Shown in pieces: positions 16,203 through 25,869 of a DNA stretch of 64,000 nucleotides. Source of the stretch: Cytophagaceae bacterium (GTDB lineage: Bacteria > Bacteroidota > Bacteroidia > Cytophagales > Cyclobacteriaceae); contig CP030886.1 in the NCBI GenBank assembly GCA_006969745.1, forward strand, positions 3,817,234-3,881,233, read 5' to 3'. The notes under the pieces were generated by a model. It made no database searches. It saw only the letters and a program-made list of their open reading frames with translations, and was not told the DNA's origin. A program made the position numbers and the translations under genes. Positions within the stretch are counted from its first letter, which is position 1. Every line of letters starts with the position of its first letter.

Positions 16203-19200
16203 ATGACGTTTATAAAAAACCTGGTAGAGTATTTTGTTAAGTTTCCAATACTGGCAAATATTCTAATCGCCTTGACATTGATTGGTGGGATAGTCTCAAT
16301 TGCTAATACCAAAAAATCTTTCTTTCCTACCCGTAGCGATCGTAATATCAATATTACTGTTACGTACCCTGGAGCTTCACCGGAAGAAATGGAAGAGGGT
16401 GTGACCCTAAAAATCGAGGAAGCAATTAACTCCATTGCAGGGATTGATGAGATCGTGTCCACGTCTTCTGAGAATTCAGCCAATATTACCCTTGTTACCT
16501 TCGACAATTTCGACATTGACGATATATATACAGAAGTAAAGAATGCAGTAGATGGAATTAATTCGTTTCCTGCAGGAGCTGAAAAGCCCATTGTTTTCAA
16601 ACAGAAGCAACGCTCAACGGCGCAGTGGCTTGGACTTACGGGAGATGTAGATCTAAAAACGCTCAAAAGGTTTGCAGAAGAGATTGAAGATGACCTTTTA
16701 GCCAAAGAAGCTATATCACAAGTAAATGTAACAGGGTTTCCGGCGCTTGAGGTATCTATAGAAGTAAGTGAGCAGGATCTCCTGAGGTATAATCTGACAT
16801 TTGATCAGGTCGCCAATGCTGTAAGGCAGAACAACAGAGACATCTCAGCTGGCTCTGTTAAGTCTTCGAAAGAAGAAATTTTGATCAGATCCAAAGCAAA
16901 AGAGACCGAAGCTTCAGATATTTCAAACATCGTGGTAAGAAGTAATCAGGATGGCAGTGAAATTCTCCTGAAGGATATAGCAGTGATCAAGGAGCAATTT
17001 GCGGATGTCCCTTCCAAAGCAATGCTTAGCGGAAAAGAAGCTGTTTTCATTGAGGTGAGAAAGCTTGAGACCGAAGATTTGGAAGAGATTTCCAAAGTGG
17101 TCAATGCATATGTGGACGAGTTTAATGCAAAGAACAACTCTGTAGAACTGCACATGACCTGGGATTTCATGAGTATGCTCAATCAGCGACTTGACTTACT
17201 TACCAATAATGGCATTGTAGGTCTTCTATTGGTTTTGATTTCTCTCGGGCTGTTCTTGAGTCTGAGGCTATCATTTTGGGTTGCATGGGGTATCCCATCG
17301 TCTTTCCTTGGGATGTTTATTCTGGGGATATTCGTCGGACTTACCATCAATATGATATCCCTGTTCGGAATGATCCTTGTTATCGGGATTCTGGTAGATG
17401 ATGGAATCGTGATTGCAGAGAATATTTATTCCCATTTCGAGAAGCACGGCAACCCGATCAAAGCTGCTGTAAATGGTACTATAGAGGTACTTCCAGCTGT
17501 GTTTACTTCTGTTACAACTACTATTGTGGCATTTACTCCTTTGCTTTTGCTTACCGGTGGTTTCGAATTTCTAAGAGACATGGCCTTTGTGGTTTGCTTT
17601 AGCCTTGGTTTTTCGCTGTTGGAGGCATTCTTTGTTCTTCCGGCCCACCTGGCCAGTAAGAGTGTATTGAAAGTAAAGAAAGAAAATACCAGAAGCTATA
17701 AAATCAGAAAAATCTTAAATGGTGTAATTGATTATATGCGGGATAACATTTACGGAAGAGGGCTGAAGTTTACCATGCAAAATCGATGGGTATCTCTTTC
17801 AATGCTGGCAGGCTTCCTTATAATCGTTATGGGATTACTTGCGGGCGGTCAGATCAAAGCTACCTTCTTTCCTCAAATCCCATTCAATAGTTTCAATATC
17901 AACATTGCCTTTAAGCCCGGAGAAAGAGAGCAAAAAGTTGAAAGGTATATTGTGAAGTTTGAGGATGCCATTTGGAAAGTAAATGACGACCTCAAAAAGC
18001 AATTTGATATTGAGGAAAACATTGTAAATAACACATTTTCAAATATTGGATTTTCGCAGTGGGAATCCGGTTCTCATGCAGGATCAATCAATATCTTTTA
18101 CAAAGAACTCGATGATTACGGGATCAATCAATTTGATCTTATAGAAATGATTCGAAAAGAAATTGGACCAGTTACGGAGGCCGAAAAATTTGCTATCGGT
18201 GGAGGAAATCGTTTTGGAAAACCTGTGTCTATTCGACTAATGGGTAAGAACTATGAGGAGCTCGGTGAGGCCAAACAGTTTCTAAAGGATGAACTTGCCG
18301 GCATTGCTGATCTTAAGGAAATAGAGGACAATGTGCCGGTGGGTAGGAGAGAGATGCTATTTGATCTTAGACCAGAAGCTTACTTCTTAGGTTTAAACCA
18401 TAATGATATCACCAAACAGATGCGTCAGGGTTTCTTTGGTGAGGAAGTACAACGATTCATGAAAGGCAATGATGAGCTACGAGTGTGGGTGAGATATCCT
18501 GAATCGGGAAGAAAGAGCATCAACCAACTTGAGGATATCAAAATCAAGACGCCAACCGGACAAGAGTTTCCTTTGACACAGCTGGCAGATTACAACATCG
18601 AACGAGGAGTTTCAGGTATCAAGCATTACAATACTTCAAGGGCTATTACTGTAGAAGCTGAGATGATCGATCCATTTGGAGAAGTACCACCCATATTGAA
18701 GAAGATTAGAGAAGAGATAGTACCGGAGCTAAATACTAAGTTCCCGACCGTGGTTGTTGACTATGGAGGTCAATCACAACAAAGTGCCCGCGCAGGAAAG
18801 GAAATTGGACTTTACTTTGGTGGTGCGTTCCTGTTGATTTTCTTTATTCTTATGATCACTTTCAGATCATATTATCAAGCAGTTTTGATTATTATGATGA
18901 TTCCGCTGGGCTGGTTTGGAGCCATTCTGGGTCACGGCATTGAAGACTGGATTTCGCCTGCCAAGGAGCTTCCCGTTTCGCTTTTAAGTGTCTGGGGTAT
19001 GGTGGCATTGTCAGGTGTAATCATTAACGATGCGGTTGTATTCCTTTCTAAATTCAACATGCTGATCAAAGAGGAGGGAATGAGTGTTTATCAGGCGGCA
19101 TACAATGCGGGACTTTCCAGATTCCGACCAATCATGCTCACCTCATTGACTACCGTCCTTGGATTATACCCATTGATTAAGGAAACGAGCTTTCAGGCCC

Positions 19201-19412
19201 AATTCCTCATCCCGATGGCCATCTCAGTCGCATACGGTGTGTTAATAGGAACATTTATCATCCTGCTTTACTTTCCGGTATTTATTGTGATGTTCAATGA
19301 CATAAGAAGAGCAGCTAAATGGCTGTGGACCGGTAAGAAGCCGACACGTGAAGATGTGGAGCGTGTGCTTATTGATGAACGGCGAATAGAGGAATACAAA
19401 GAATCAGCTTAA
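16203..19412 (+). CDS. RND-family efflux permease (AcrB/MdtB-like)
   Basis: The 1,069-residue inner-membrane proton-driven pump has the two-repeat RND plan: a first helix at residues 15-35, periplasmic porter domain, TM2-6 (~335-480), a second half with TM7 at ~525, porter domain and TM8-12 (~875-1040). The proton-relay aspartates are in GILVDDGIVIAENI. FFPTRSDRNINITVTYPGASPEEME is the typical first porter strand region. It resembles the hydrophobic-substrate (HAE1-type) branch rather than the metal CzcA branch. Substrate unknown. The start follows the adaptor stop by 12 bases. Confidence 0.95.
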   Translation: MTFIKNLVEYFVKFPILANILIALTLIGGIVSIANTKKSFFPTRSDRNINITVTYPGASPEEMEEGVTLKIEEAINSIAGIDEIVSTSSENSANITLVTFDNFDIDDIYTEVKNAVDGINSFPAGAEKPIVFKQKQRSTAQWLGLTGDVDLKTLKRFAEEIEDDLLAKEAISQVNVTGFPALEVSIEVSEQDLLRYNLTFDQVANAVRQNNRDISAGSVKSSKEEILIRSKAKETEASDISNIVVRSNQDGSEILLKDIAVIKEQFADVPSKAMLSGKEAVFIEVRKLETEDLEEISKVVNAYVDEFNAKNNSVELHMTWDFMSMLNQRLDLLTNNGIVGLLLVLISLGLFLSLRLSFWVAWGIPSSFLGMFILGIFVGLTINMISLFGMILVIGILVDDGIVIAENIYSHFEKHGNPIKAAVNGTIEVLPAVFTSVTTTIVAFTPLLLLTGGFEFLRDMAFVVCFSLGFSLLEAFFVLPAHLASKSVLKVKKENTRSYKIRKILNGVIDYMRDNIYGRGLKFTMQNRWVSLSMLAGFLIIVMGLLAGGQIKATFFPQIPFNSFNINIAFKPGEREQKVERYIVKFEDAIWKVNDDLKKQFDIEENIVNNTFSNIGFSQWESGSHAGSINIFYKELDDYGINQFDLIEMIRKEIGPVTEAEKFAIGGGNRFGKPVSIRLMGKNYEELGEAKQFLKDELAGIADLKEIEDNVPVGRREMLFDLRPEAYFLGLNHNDITKQMRQGFFGEEVQRFMKGNDELRVWVRYPESGRKSINQLEDIKIKTPTGQEFPLTQLADYNIERGVSGIKHYNTSRAITVEAEMIDPFGEVPPILKKIREEIVPELNTKFPTVVVDYGGQSQQSARAGKEIGLYFGGAFLLIFFILMITFRSYYQAVLIIMMIPLGWFGAILGHGIEDWISPAKELPVSLLSVWGMVALSGVIINDAVVFLSKFNMLIKEEGMSVYQAAYNAGLSRFRPIMLTSLTTVLGLYPLIKETSFQAQFLIPMAISVAYGVLIGTFIILLYFPVFIVMFNDIRRAAKWLWTGKKPTREDVERVLIDERRIEEYKESA

Positions 19413-19437
19413 TTAGTACCTAAGACTACAACTCAAC

Positions 19438-20793
19438 ATGAAGAAACTCATTTTTTCACTTGGAATACTGTGCCTTTTTCAAGCAAAAAGCCAGGAATCA
19501 CTTTCGCTTTCTGATGCGATTCAGGTAGGACTCCAACGCAACTACGGCATTCAAATTGAACGAGGCAATGTGGAAGTTGCTCAGAACAATAATAACTGGG
19601 GAGAAGCAGGAAGATGGCCTACGATTACACTGAACGTAAATCAGAGTAACAACTTGACCGATAACGTGAAAGTAGCCTTCCCAACAGCTACTCAAGGTCA
19701 AACACTTTCCAATTCATTGAATCCTACAGTGAATGTAAACTGGACCATTTTCGATGGATTTCGGGTGAAAATGACCAAAAGGAGACTTGAGCTATTACAA
19801 GCTGAGACGGACGGCAATGCTTCAATTGTGATCGCCAATACTCTCCAGAGTATCATCCTCGGCTATTATCTGGCCGTTCTGGAATTGGAACGTTTGGAGG
19901 AATTTGAAAAACAACTTGCTCTTTCCAGGGATAAATATCAATACATAAAGATAAAATCTGAATTAGGAGGTGCTGTCACTACAGATGTGCTGCTGGAAGA
20001 AGGGAACTACCTGACAGACTCGATTAATTACATCAATCAGCAACTGGTATACAGAAATGCGATTCGTGATTTGAACGTTTTATTGGCTGAAAAAAATGTA
20101 GCAAAAACCTATGCATTTGCTGATGCCTTAATTATTCCGGACGAAGCATACACTTACGACGATTTGCGCGGACAGATGCTAAAAGAAAACGTGGATCTTC
20201 AGAAACAATACATTACACAATCGCTGCTGGGGCAGGCGACAAAGCTGAGTAATGCGGATCGTTATCCGACCTTAGCTTTAAATGCTTCTTTTTCCGAAAC
20301 CCGTAATAGCTTGGATTTGTCAGAGGCCATATTCTTTACCGGTAGTGGGTTTGCAAGTGGACCGGATACTCGTTTGAATAGTGTAACAGATAATTATACA
20401 GCAACATTTACGCTTTCTTATACCCTGTTTAATGGTGGTAGGATAAAACGCGCCATTAAGAATGCGATAGTAAACGAGCGAATAGGAGAGTTGCGCGTGG
20501 ATCAGCTTGAGAATTCACTGGATCGTGATTTGCTAACGGCATTAGACAGATATAATATTAGACGCCAGCTTTACGCAATCAATGCCCAGCGGGAGTCTTC
20601 AGCTCAGACAAATCTGGATTTGTCTGAAGAGAAATTCAAAAATGGAAGCATCAATTCTTTTGACTATAGAGACGTTCAAAATAATTATCTGTCATCATCT
20701 ATTCTGAAACTACAAGCCACTTACAACCTGATCAATTCAAAAATTGAACTGATGAGATTGACAGGAGGGTTGATAAGGGAATACAATCAGTAG
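19438..20793 (+). CDS. TolC-family outer-membrane efflux channel
   Basis: The 451-residue protein has a signal peptide (LIFSLGILCLFQAKSQ) and two TolC-like helical repeats (LSLSDAIQVGLQRNYGIQIE... and QKQYITQSLLGQATKLSNADRYP). They are separated by strand-rich segments that build the barrel (TATFTLSYTLFNGGRIKRAI). It forms the exit duct of the tripartite pump encoded just upstream. Its stop overlaps the stop of the convergent peptidase gene by 7 bases. Confidence 0.92.
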   Translation: MKKLIFSLGILCLFQAKSQESLSLSDAIQVGLQRNYGIQIERGNVEVAQNNNNWGEAGRWPTITLNVNQSNNLTDNVKVAFPTATQGQTLSNSLNPTVNVNWTIFDGFRVKMTKRRLELLQAETDGNASIVIANTLQSIILGYYLAVLELERLEEFEKQLALSRDKYQYIKIKSELGGAVTTDVLLEEGNYLTDSINYINQQLVYRNAIRDLNVLLAEKNVAKTYAFADALIIPDEAYTYDDLRGQMLKENVDLQKQYITQSLLGQATKLSNADRYPTLALNASFSETRNSLDLSEAIFFTGSGFASGPDTRLNSVTDNYTATFTLSYTLFNGGRIKRAIKNAIVNERIGELRVDQLENSLDRDLLTALDRYNIRRQLYAINAQRESSAQTNLDLSEEKFKNGSINSFDYRDVQNNYLSSSILKLQATYNLINSKIELMRLTGGLIREYNQ

Positions 20794-22121
20794 GCATTTC
20801 TGATCTCAAGAAGAAATTGTTCCATGGCCTTTTTTACCTCCTCAGTCGGTCGAGTGTAATGATTACTCATGAGTGAAAAGATCATTCGTTTGCCGGATCG
20901 TGTAATTAAATAGCCGCTCAGGTTGTGGTTGTTGCTCAAGGTTCCGGTCTTGGCGAAAATGTAAGGTTCTTCTTCCTCCTCCAGGATGAAACGATCCTCA
21001 AGTGTTCCCTCATTACTGGTAGGAAGAATAGATTTCATTCTCTCCCAACCGAATTCCTCTGTACAAATTCTGAGTAGTCGTACCTGATCTACGGGAGCTA
21101 TGAGATTATAGCGCGACAAGCCGGATCCGTCCACCCAAACCATATCGTTAAGGCTGATCAACCAGCCATTCTTAACCTCTTTTATGAATGGCTTAATTTC
21201 ATCATGGCCATTCGTTTTTGCCACCATGAGGAGTAATTGCTCAGCAAGAAAATTATCGCTCGGCTTCATCAATTTAACTAAAACAGAATCTGTTGGCTGA
21301 GAAAAAAGTGTATCAGGGTTTACTAAAGCTTCATCGGAAAAGGATATGTTGGCACTCAAAGTATCTTTCAGCAGTTGAAAAAAAAGTTCTTTGGAATATT
21401 CGAACGGAATTATTCGCTCAAAATCTGAAGTATCACTTTCAAGGTATGCTTTGAAAACATTGTAGTTCAACTCTCGATGAACAAGTTCGCCGGGTTTAGT
21501 TTGATTCAACACTTCTACATATTCTTCAAAAAAAGCAGGAGTGATTGAAAGTGAATCATCTTTTTTCCTGATACTTACAGTGTTGCCATAAATGGGCCAC
21601 CAGGTACGCTGAGGTTGGAAATTGTAAATGTAATCGTCCCATGCCCAGCCTGTACCATATGGATTTGGGTCTTCCTCCGGCCAATTGATTAAAACATTCT
21701 TATATCTATTAAGAAAATCGAAGGCCGACTGATCTTTAAAAGGCTCATATAAGAATGTAGGATCGCCTATCGGCTGTACAATGATCCCGGAATCAATCTC
21801 CTTATAAAGTAAAGAGGGAATCGAATCAGAATATGTTTTCAATACGGCATACATCGTCATTAACTTGGTATTAGATGCTGGCGTAAATTTCAAAGTTGAG
21901 TTGTAACCAGCTACATAGGAGTTGGTTTCAATATCGAATAAGCTAAATCCGGTAAATTGGCTGGAGAACACTTCCGATTGCTTTAGTAGTCTTTCAGCAT
22001 CTGTTTCAATAGCCAGTTGCTTCACACTTGCACAGCTATTTATCACAAAAACCAGTATAAGTAATGTAAATTGCTTAGGAGATTGAGCATAAACCTTTGC
22101 CCGGAAGCGAAACTGAATCAT
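20787..22121 (-). CDS. D-alanyl-D-alanine carboxypeptidase/endopeptidase, S13 (PBP4) family lipoprotein
   Basis: The 444-residue protein has a probable lipobox ending at C30 (LVFVINSC). The three penicillin-binding motifs are in order: S83-N-T-K86, S-D-N in MKPSDNFLAEQ, and K-T-G in IFAKTGTLSN. The large insertion between the first two motifs agrees with PBP4/DacB. It hydrolyses D-Ala-D-Ala or meso-DAP cross-links of peptidoglycan in the periplasm. The hydrophobic stretch is preceded by ~18 residues with basic character, and a later start is possible. It is monocistronic. Confidence 0.9.
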   Translation of the reverse strand: MIQFRFRAKVYAQSPKQFTLLILVFVINSCASVKQLAIETDAERLLKQSEVFSSQFTGFSLFDIETNSYVAGYNSTLKFTPASNTKLMTMYAVLKTYSDSIPSLLYKEIDSGIIVQPIGDPTFLYEPFKDQSAFDFLNRYKNVLINWPEEDPNPYGTGWAWDDYIYNFQPQRTWWPIYGNTVSIRKKDDSLSITPAFFEEYVEVLNQTKPGELVHRELNYNVFKAYLESDTSDFERIIPFEYSKELFFQLLKDTLSANISFSDEALVNPDTLFSQPTDSVLVKLMKPSDNFLAEQLLLMVAKTNGHDEIKPFIKEVKNGWLISLNDMVWVDGSGLSRYNLIAPVDQVRLLRICTEEFGWERMKSILPTSNEGTLEDRFILEEEEEPYIFAKTGTLSNNHNLSGYLITRSGKRMIFSLMSNHYTRPTEEVKKAMEQFLLEIRNAY

Positions 22122-22253
22122 AGGTTAAATAGGTGACTTAAACATTTTAAGAGCTATTTTTTCGCTCTCAGAGCACTATTTTTTTCGTACTCTTAATTTA
22201 TTTATTTTGCTCTCACTAATCTAAACCAAAAGAAACTTCTACCCGCTGAACCA

Positions 22254-23534
22254 ATGAGTATTTTAGAACTAATCACGCTTCTCATTTTTCTTGCCGCCGC
22301 GTTTACACTGATTAACATTACGGTATTAAAGCTTCCTTCAACCATCGGTCTGATGTTTATCGCATTGATAATGTCAGTGACCATTTTGGTGTTGGGTTAC
22401 TTTGTTCCATCCATCACCGAAGGAGCCGAGCATATTATTGCAGAATTTGACTTTGAAGAGGTTCTGATGAATGTTATGCTCAACTTTCTCTTGTTTGCGG
22501 GAGCACTGTCCACCAATTTAAATAAGCTGATAGAAGAACGGGTGCCGGTGGTAATACTGGCCACTGTAGGTACGCTGATGTCCACCTTTATGGTTGGCTT
22601 TTTAGTCTATTACATCTTCCCACTTGTAGGATATGAGATTGATCTAATATACTGTTTGCTATTTGGAGCTTTGATTTCCCCTACAGATCCGATTGCAGTA
22701 TTAGCACTCACCAAACAATTCGGACTTTCAAAAAAACTGGAAATTAAGATTGCCGGAGAATCATTATTTAATGATGGTGTAGGTGTAGTTATTTTCTTAA
22801 CGATATTAGGAATTGCGAAGCATCATGCAGGAATCCATGAGCCGGGAGGTCATGGAGCCGGAGAGATTACTGCAGCCAGCGTTGCGATGTTATTTTCGGT
22901 CGAAGTGTTTGGCGGACTTTTGCTTGGCGCGGTGTTTGGCTATGCAGGTTTTAAGTTGCTAAACTTCATTGATAATGACCATGTAGAGCTGGAGGTTTTA
23001 GTAACTCTCACATTGGTGATGGTTGGTGGACGCATCTCTGAAATGATTCACGTTTCAGCGCCATTGGCTATGGTTGTGATGGGACTTTTTATAGGAAATC
23101 AGGGCAGGGATGAAAAACTTGCGAATGCAACAGGGGAGTATGTATTTAAATTTTGGCACTTACTTGACGAGGCCTTGAATGCAATATTATTCATCCTTAT
23201 CGGTCTTGAGATGCTGGTAATTGCAGAATCATTTACCATGAGTAACCTTGCCATTGGTGGAATTGGAATCGTCATTGTATTGACCGCAAGATTCCTGGGA
23301 GTAAGCATCCCAATAACTGCGATGAAAAGATTCAGGACATTTGAGCCTAAAACTATTCAAATCTTAACATGGGGTGGGCTGAGAGGAGGTATTTCCGTAG
23401 CATTAGCACTTTCTCTTACTGATCTTGCATTCCCTGATTATGTAAAGGATACCATTTTATTTACCACATACTGTGTGGTAGTATTCTCGATTTTAGTTCA
23501 AGGATTGACCATAGGAGCACTATTGAAAAAATAA
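22254..23534 (+). CDS. Na+/H+ antiporter, CPA1 (NhaP-type)
   Basis: The 426-residue protein has about 12 hydrophobic segments. Family signatures are GALISPTDPIAVLAL (ion-binding Asp-Pro), GESLFNDGVGVVIF (paired Asn-Asp of electroneutral CPA1 exchangers), and GLRGGISVALALSL near the C-terminus. A His-rich loop (HHAGIHEPGGHGAG) lies between helices. It lacks a long cytoplasmic tail. It exchanges Na+ for H+ at the inner membrane and suits a marine lifestyle. It is transcribed alone, with the GOLPH3-like gene 78 bases downstream on the same strand. Confidence 0.92.
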   Translation: MSILELITLLIFLAAAFTLINITVLKLPSTIGLMFIALIMSVTILVLGYFVPSITEGAEHIIAEFDFEEVLMNVMLNFLLFAGALSTNLNKLIEERVPVVILATVGTLMSTFMVGFLVYYIFPLVGYEIDLIYCLLFGALISPTDPIAVLALTKQFGLSKKLEIKIAGESLFNDGVGVVIFLTILGIAKHHAGIHEPGGHGAGEITAASVAMLFSVEVFGGLLLGAVFGYAGFKLLNFIDNDHVELEVLVTLTLVMVGGRISEMIHVSAPLAMVVMGLFIGNQGRDEKLANATGEYVFKFWHLLDEALNAILFILIGLEMLVIAESFTMSNLAIGGIGIVIVLTARFLGVSIPITAMKRFRTFEPKTIQILTWGGLRGGISVALALSLTDLAFPDYVKDTILFTTYCVVVFSILVQGLTIGALLKK

Positions 23535-23612
23535 TCTTTGTGCTGTTCTCTTTTAAGTAAAATTTATGAAATTCGCTGATTGAGAAACATTGCATTTAAA
23601 AAATAACCAACT

Positions 23613-24239
23613 ATGAAATTAAGTATCGCTGAAGGATTTTATCTGATCGCTTTAGATGACGAAGAAGGAAGAATTTTGGCAGCTGCTGAGAAAACGGTTG
23701 TGCCGGGTGTAATATCAGCATGTATTCTGGAATTGTACCTTTTGAAGAAAATTAAGCTTGATGGCGGTAAGATTTCTGTTGTAGATACCATTGGTACCGG
23801 AAATGGAATTTTGGACAATGTTTTAAAGAAGCTTCAAACCGGGCCTGGATTGATTGAACAGATCAAGACTCTTTCTGCTAAGTTTAAGGACATTCAAGAA
23901 GATCTTAATGCACTTCTTGTGCAACGAGGCATCCTTAAGAAAGAAGAGACTAAGCTTCTTTGGATTCCACTTTCAGATCGTATGGATAATGCCAACTATG
24001 CGTTTGAACAAGAGATCAGAAACAGCCTTAAGGCAATTGTATTTAAGAGTGCAAAGCCATCGCCTGCTTTTACTGTATTGTATTCTATCATCGATGATTG
24101 TAATATCCTCAACGAGGTATTTAAAGATAAAGATGAACTGATCGATGCGGAAAAGGTTGGTAAAGAAATCGTAGAAAGATCTGGTGTAGAGCCGGAACTA
24201 GCCAATGCGTTGAGAGAACTGAAAAGTTTCTTCGGATAA
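23613..24239 (+). CDS. GPP34 (GOLPH3/Vps74-like) family protein
   Basis: The 208-residue soluble helical protein matches the GPP34 family. The N-terminus (LSIAEGFYLIALDDEEGRIL) and repeated helices with 'L..L.......G....D' spacing (CILELYLLKKIKLDGGKISV) are typical. In eukaryotes GOLPH3 binds PI4P and sorts Golgi glycosyltransferases. Bacterial members are known in actinobacteria and some Bacteroidota but their role is unclear. No lipid-binding residue can be assigned from sequence alone. It follows the antiporter gene with 78 bases between them. Confidence 0.75.
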   Translation: MKLSIAEGFYLIALDDEEGRILAAAEKTVVPGVISACILELYLLKKIKLDGGKISVVDTIGTGNGILDNVLKKLQTGPGLIEQIKTLSAKFKDIQEDLNALLVQRGILKKEETKLLWIPLSDRMDNANYAFEQEIRNSLKAIVFKSAKPSPAFTVLYSIIDDCNILNEVFKDKDELIDAEKVGKEIVERSGVEPELANALRELKSFFG

Positions 24240-24270
24240 GAAATACAGAACGGGAGAAGCGTATAATCTA

Positions 24271-24711
24271 TTACTCTTCTCCTTCTTCTTCTTTTTTGGT
24301 GTTTACCAAATCCTCCCTTTCTAATTCTTGTAATTCTTTAGTTTCAGAAGCTAGAAATTCTAAAAACTTATTTTCAAATTCTGCTTGGCCTGAATCCTCA
24401 GAAATACCATACAGACGTGCGTACATTTTACTTTGAAAATACGACATTGTCTTTAGGTAGGAAATTATGGTATCCTGTTTTTCCATTAGCTTATTGGCTC
24501 TGAAAGCCATAAAGCCAAACCCTTCATGTGGGTTGTTGTTGTCTCTTTCTGTCAGGATGTACTCCACACCATCCACGACCACTTTGGTGAAGTGAGTATC
24601 TTCAAAGCTATCTTTTACAGCTCGCGGACGAAACTCTTCACCTTCATTGATGTCTTTATTTTCACAGCCCATGAGTAAAATGAGCACACAGACAAATGCT
24701 AATTTTTTCAT
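24271..24711 (-). CDS. small lipoprotein, partner of K+ channel
   Basis: The 146-residue product has a lipoprotein signal with lipobox LLMGC (Cys ~16) and a mature region rich in charged residues. The C-terminal ~60 residues are probably coiled (AEFENKFLEFLASETKELQE...KKEEEGEE). No family was recognised. Its ATG overlaps the stop of the K+ channel gene by 4 bases, so the two proteins are translationally coupled. A periplasmic or outer-membrane accessory role next to the channel is an inference. Confidence 0.75.
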   Translation of the reverse strand: MKKLAFVCVLILLMGCENKDINEGEEFRPRAVKDSFEDTHFTKVVVDGVEYILTERDNNNPHEGFGFMAFRANKLMEKQDTIISYLKTMSYFQSKMYARLYGISEDSGQAEFENKFLEFLASETKELQELEREDLVNTKKEEEGEE

Positions 24712-25796
24712 TTAGTTCTATCTTTTACTGTGCCTTCTTCTACTCCAAATACACGTTTAAGTAGTTTAAACGCTTTACCATTCAAAATAATGATCAAGTA
24801 ATCTCCTGAATGGATCTTCAGATCACCCAATGGATTTTTGATCAGTTTCTTTTGACCGAATTTGTCTCTTTTTGTTATTCCTATGAGCACAGAATTGTAC
24901 CTCTTTTTCAAATCGAAAAAGACATCTTGATAAGCTTTTCCATTGTATGGATTGTTTGGAGTAATCAGCAATTGTTTGATGTCATAATCGCTATCAGATT
25001 TGGCATACGATAAGATGGATTCACTGTAGGTAGCTACGTCTGGCTCAAACATATAGGATGCCAATAGCTTCGATGATATTTCCTGAGTAGATATGGTATT
25101 ACTCACTCCCGCAGCAAGGAAGGTGTTTTTCAAATCTCCGTTCTCAAGCGTTACTACAAATTCAGTTTCAGGAAAAACCTTCTTCAGGTTCAAAACATAC
25201 ACCAACTTGTCAGTATCGTCAAGCATATTGACAAACACAATGGTCGCCTCCTCAATGTTTGACTTCTTAATCATCTCATGATTATTGTAGTCGCTGAAAA
25301 GAACAAATACGTTTTTTGAATTGTACTTCTCACGGATGAGATCGACATCATCTTTTTTATTCGTGATCACCGCCACACGCCTGCCAACACCTACAAGCTG
25401 ATCTACCACATGCCATCCGAATTCATTCCAGCCGATGATTACAGCGTGATTGCTGAAACTTGTTCCGGAATATCCAAGCTTTTTATTTTCCTTAATTGTT
25501 GTCATAAGCGTAGTAAGTTGTCCAATTAAAATACCGAAAATACCAATACTGGTAAGTATAAAAATGAGGGAAATGTAGCGACCGTATATCGTAGCTGGGA
25601 AAATATCACCATAACCAACCGTGGTAAGGGTCACCAGTGAATACCAGAAGGCATTGGAATAGTTGTTTAACGCCGACTGATCACTATCCTTTTCTACAAA
25701 TACAAGAAGCCAAACCAATGCCAAATAGACAGTGATGACCAATGAAACAAGCAGAAACAGACGAAGACTAGCGTTCTTTTTAAAGGTAGTAGGCAT
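24708..25796 (-). CDS. two-TM potassium channel with RCK (TrkA-N/TrkA-C) domains
   Basis: The 362-residue protein has TM1 at residues ~12-34, a pore helix and selectivity filter T59-V-G-Y-G-D64, and TM2 at ~73-97. This is followed by a TrkA-N/RCK Rossmann domain starting HAVIIGWNEFGWHVVDQL and a TrkA-C domain (~270-350, ITPNNPYNGKAYQDVFF). The pattern is that of MthK/Kch-type gated K+ channels of the inner membrane. The Rossmann GxG pattern is degenerate (G-W-N-E-F-G), so the bound ligand is uncertain. The lipoprotein gene follows with an ATGA overlap. Confidence 0.92.
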   Translation of the reverse strand: MPTTFKKNASLRLFLLVSLVITVYLALVWLLVFVEKDSDQSALNNYSNAFWYSLVTLTTVGYGDIFPATIYGRYISLIFILTSIGIFGILIGQLTTLMTTIKENKKLGYSGTSFSNHAVIIGWNEFGWHVVDQLVGVGRRVAVITNKKDDVDLIREKYNSKNVFVLFSDYNNHEMIKKSNIEEATIVFVNMLDDTDKLVYVLNLKKVFPETEFVVTLENGDLKNTFLAAGVSNTISTQEISSKLLASYMFEPDVATYSESILSYAKSDSDYDIKQLLITPNNPYNGKAYQDVFFDLKKRYNSVLIGITKRDKFGQKKLIKNPLGDLKIHSGDYLIIILNGKAFKLLKRVFGVEEGTVKDRTK

Positions 25797-25869
25797 AGGC
25801 TAGGTAAAAATCAAATATAACATATTAAAGATGTTTTTTTGACTCAGCATTTCGGTGATATTCAAAACA

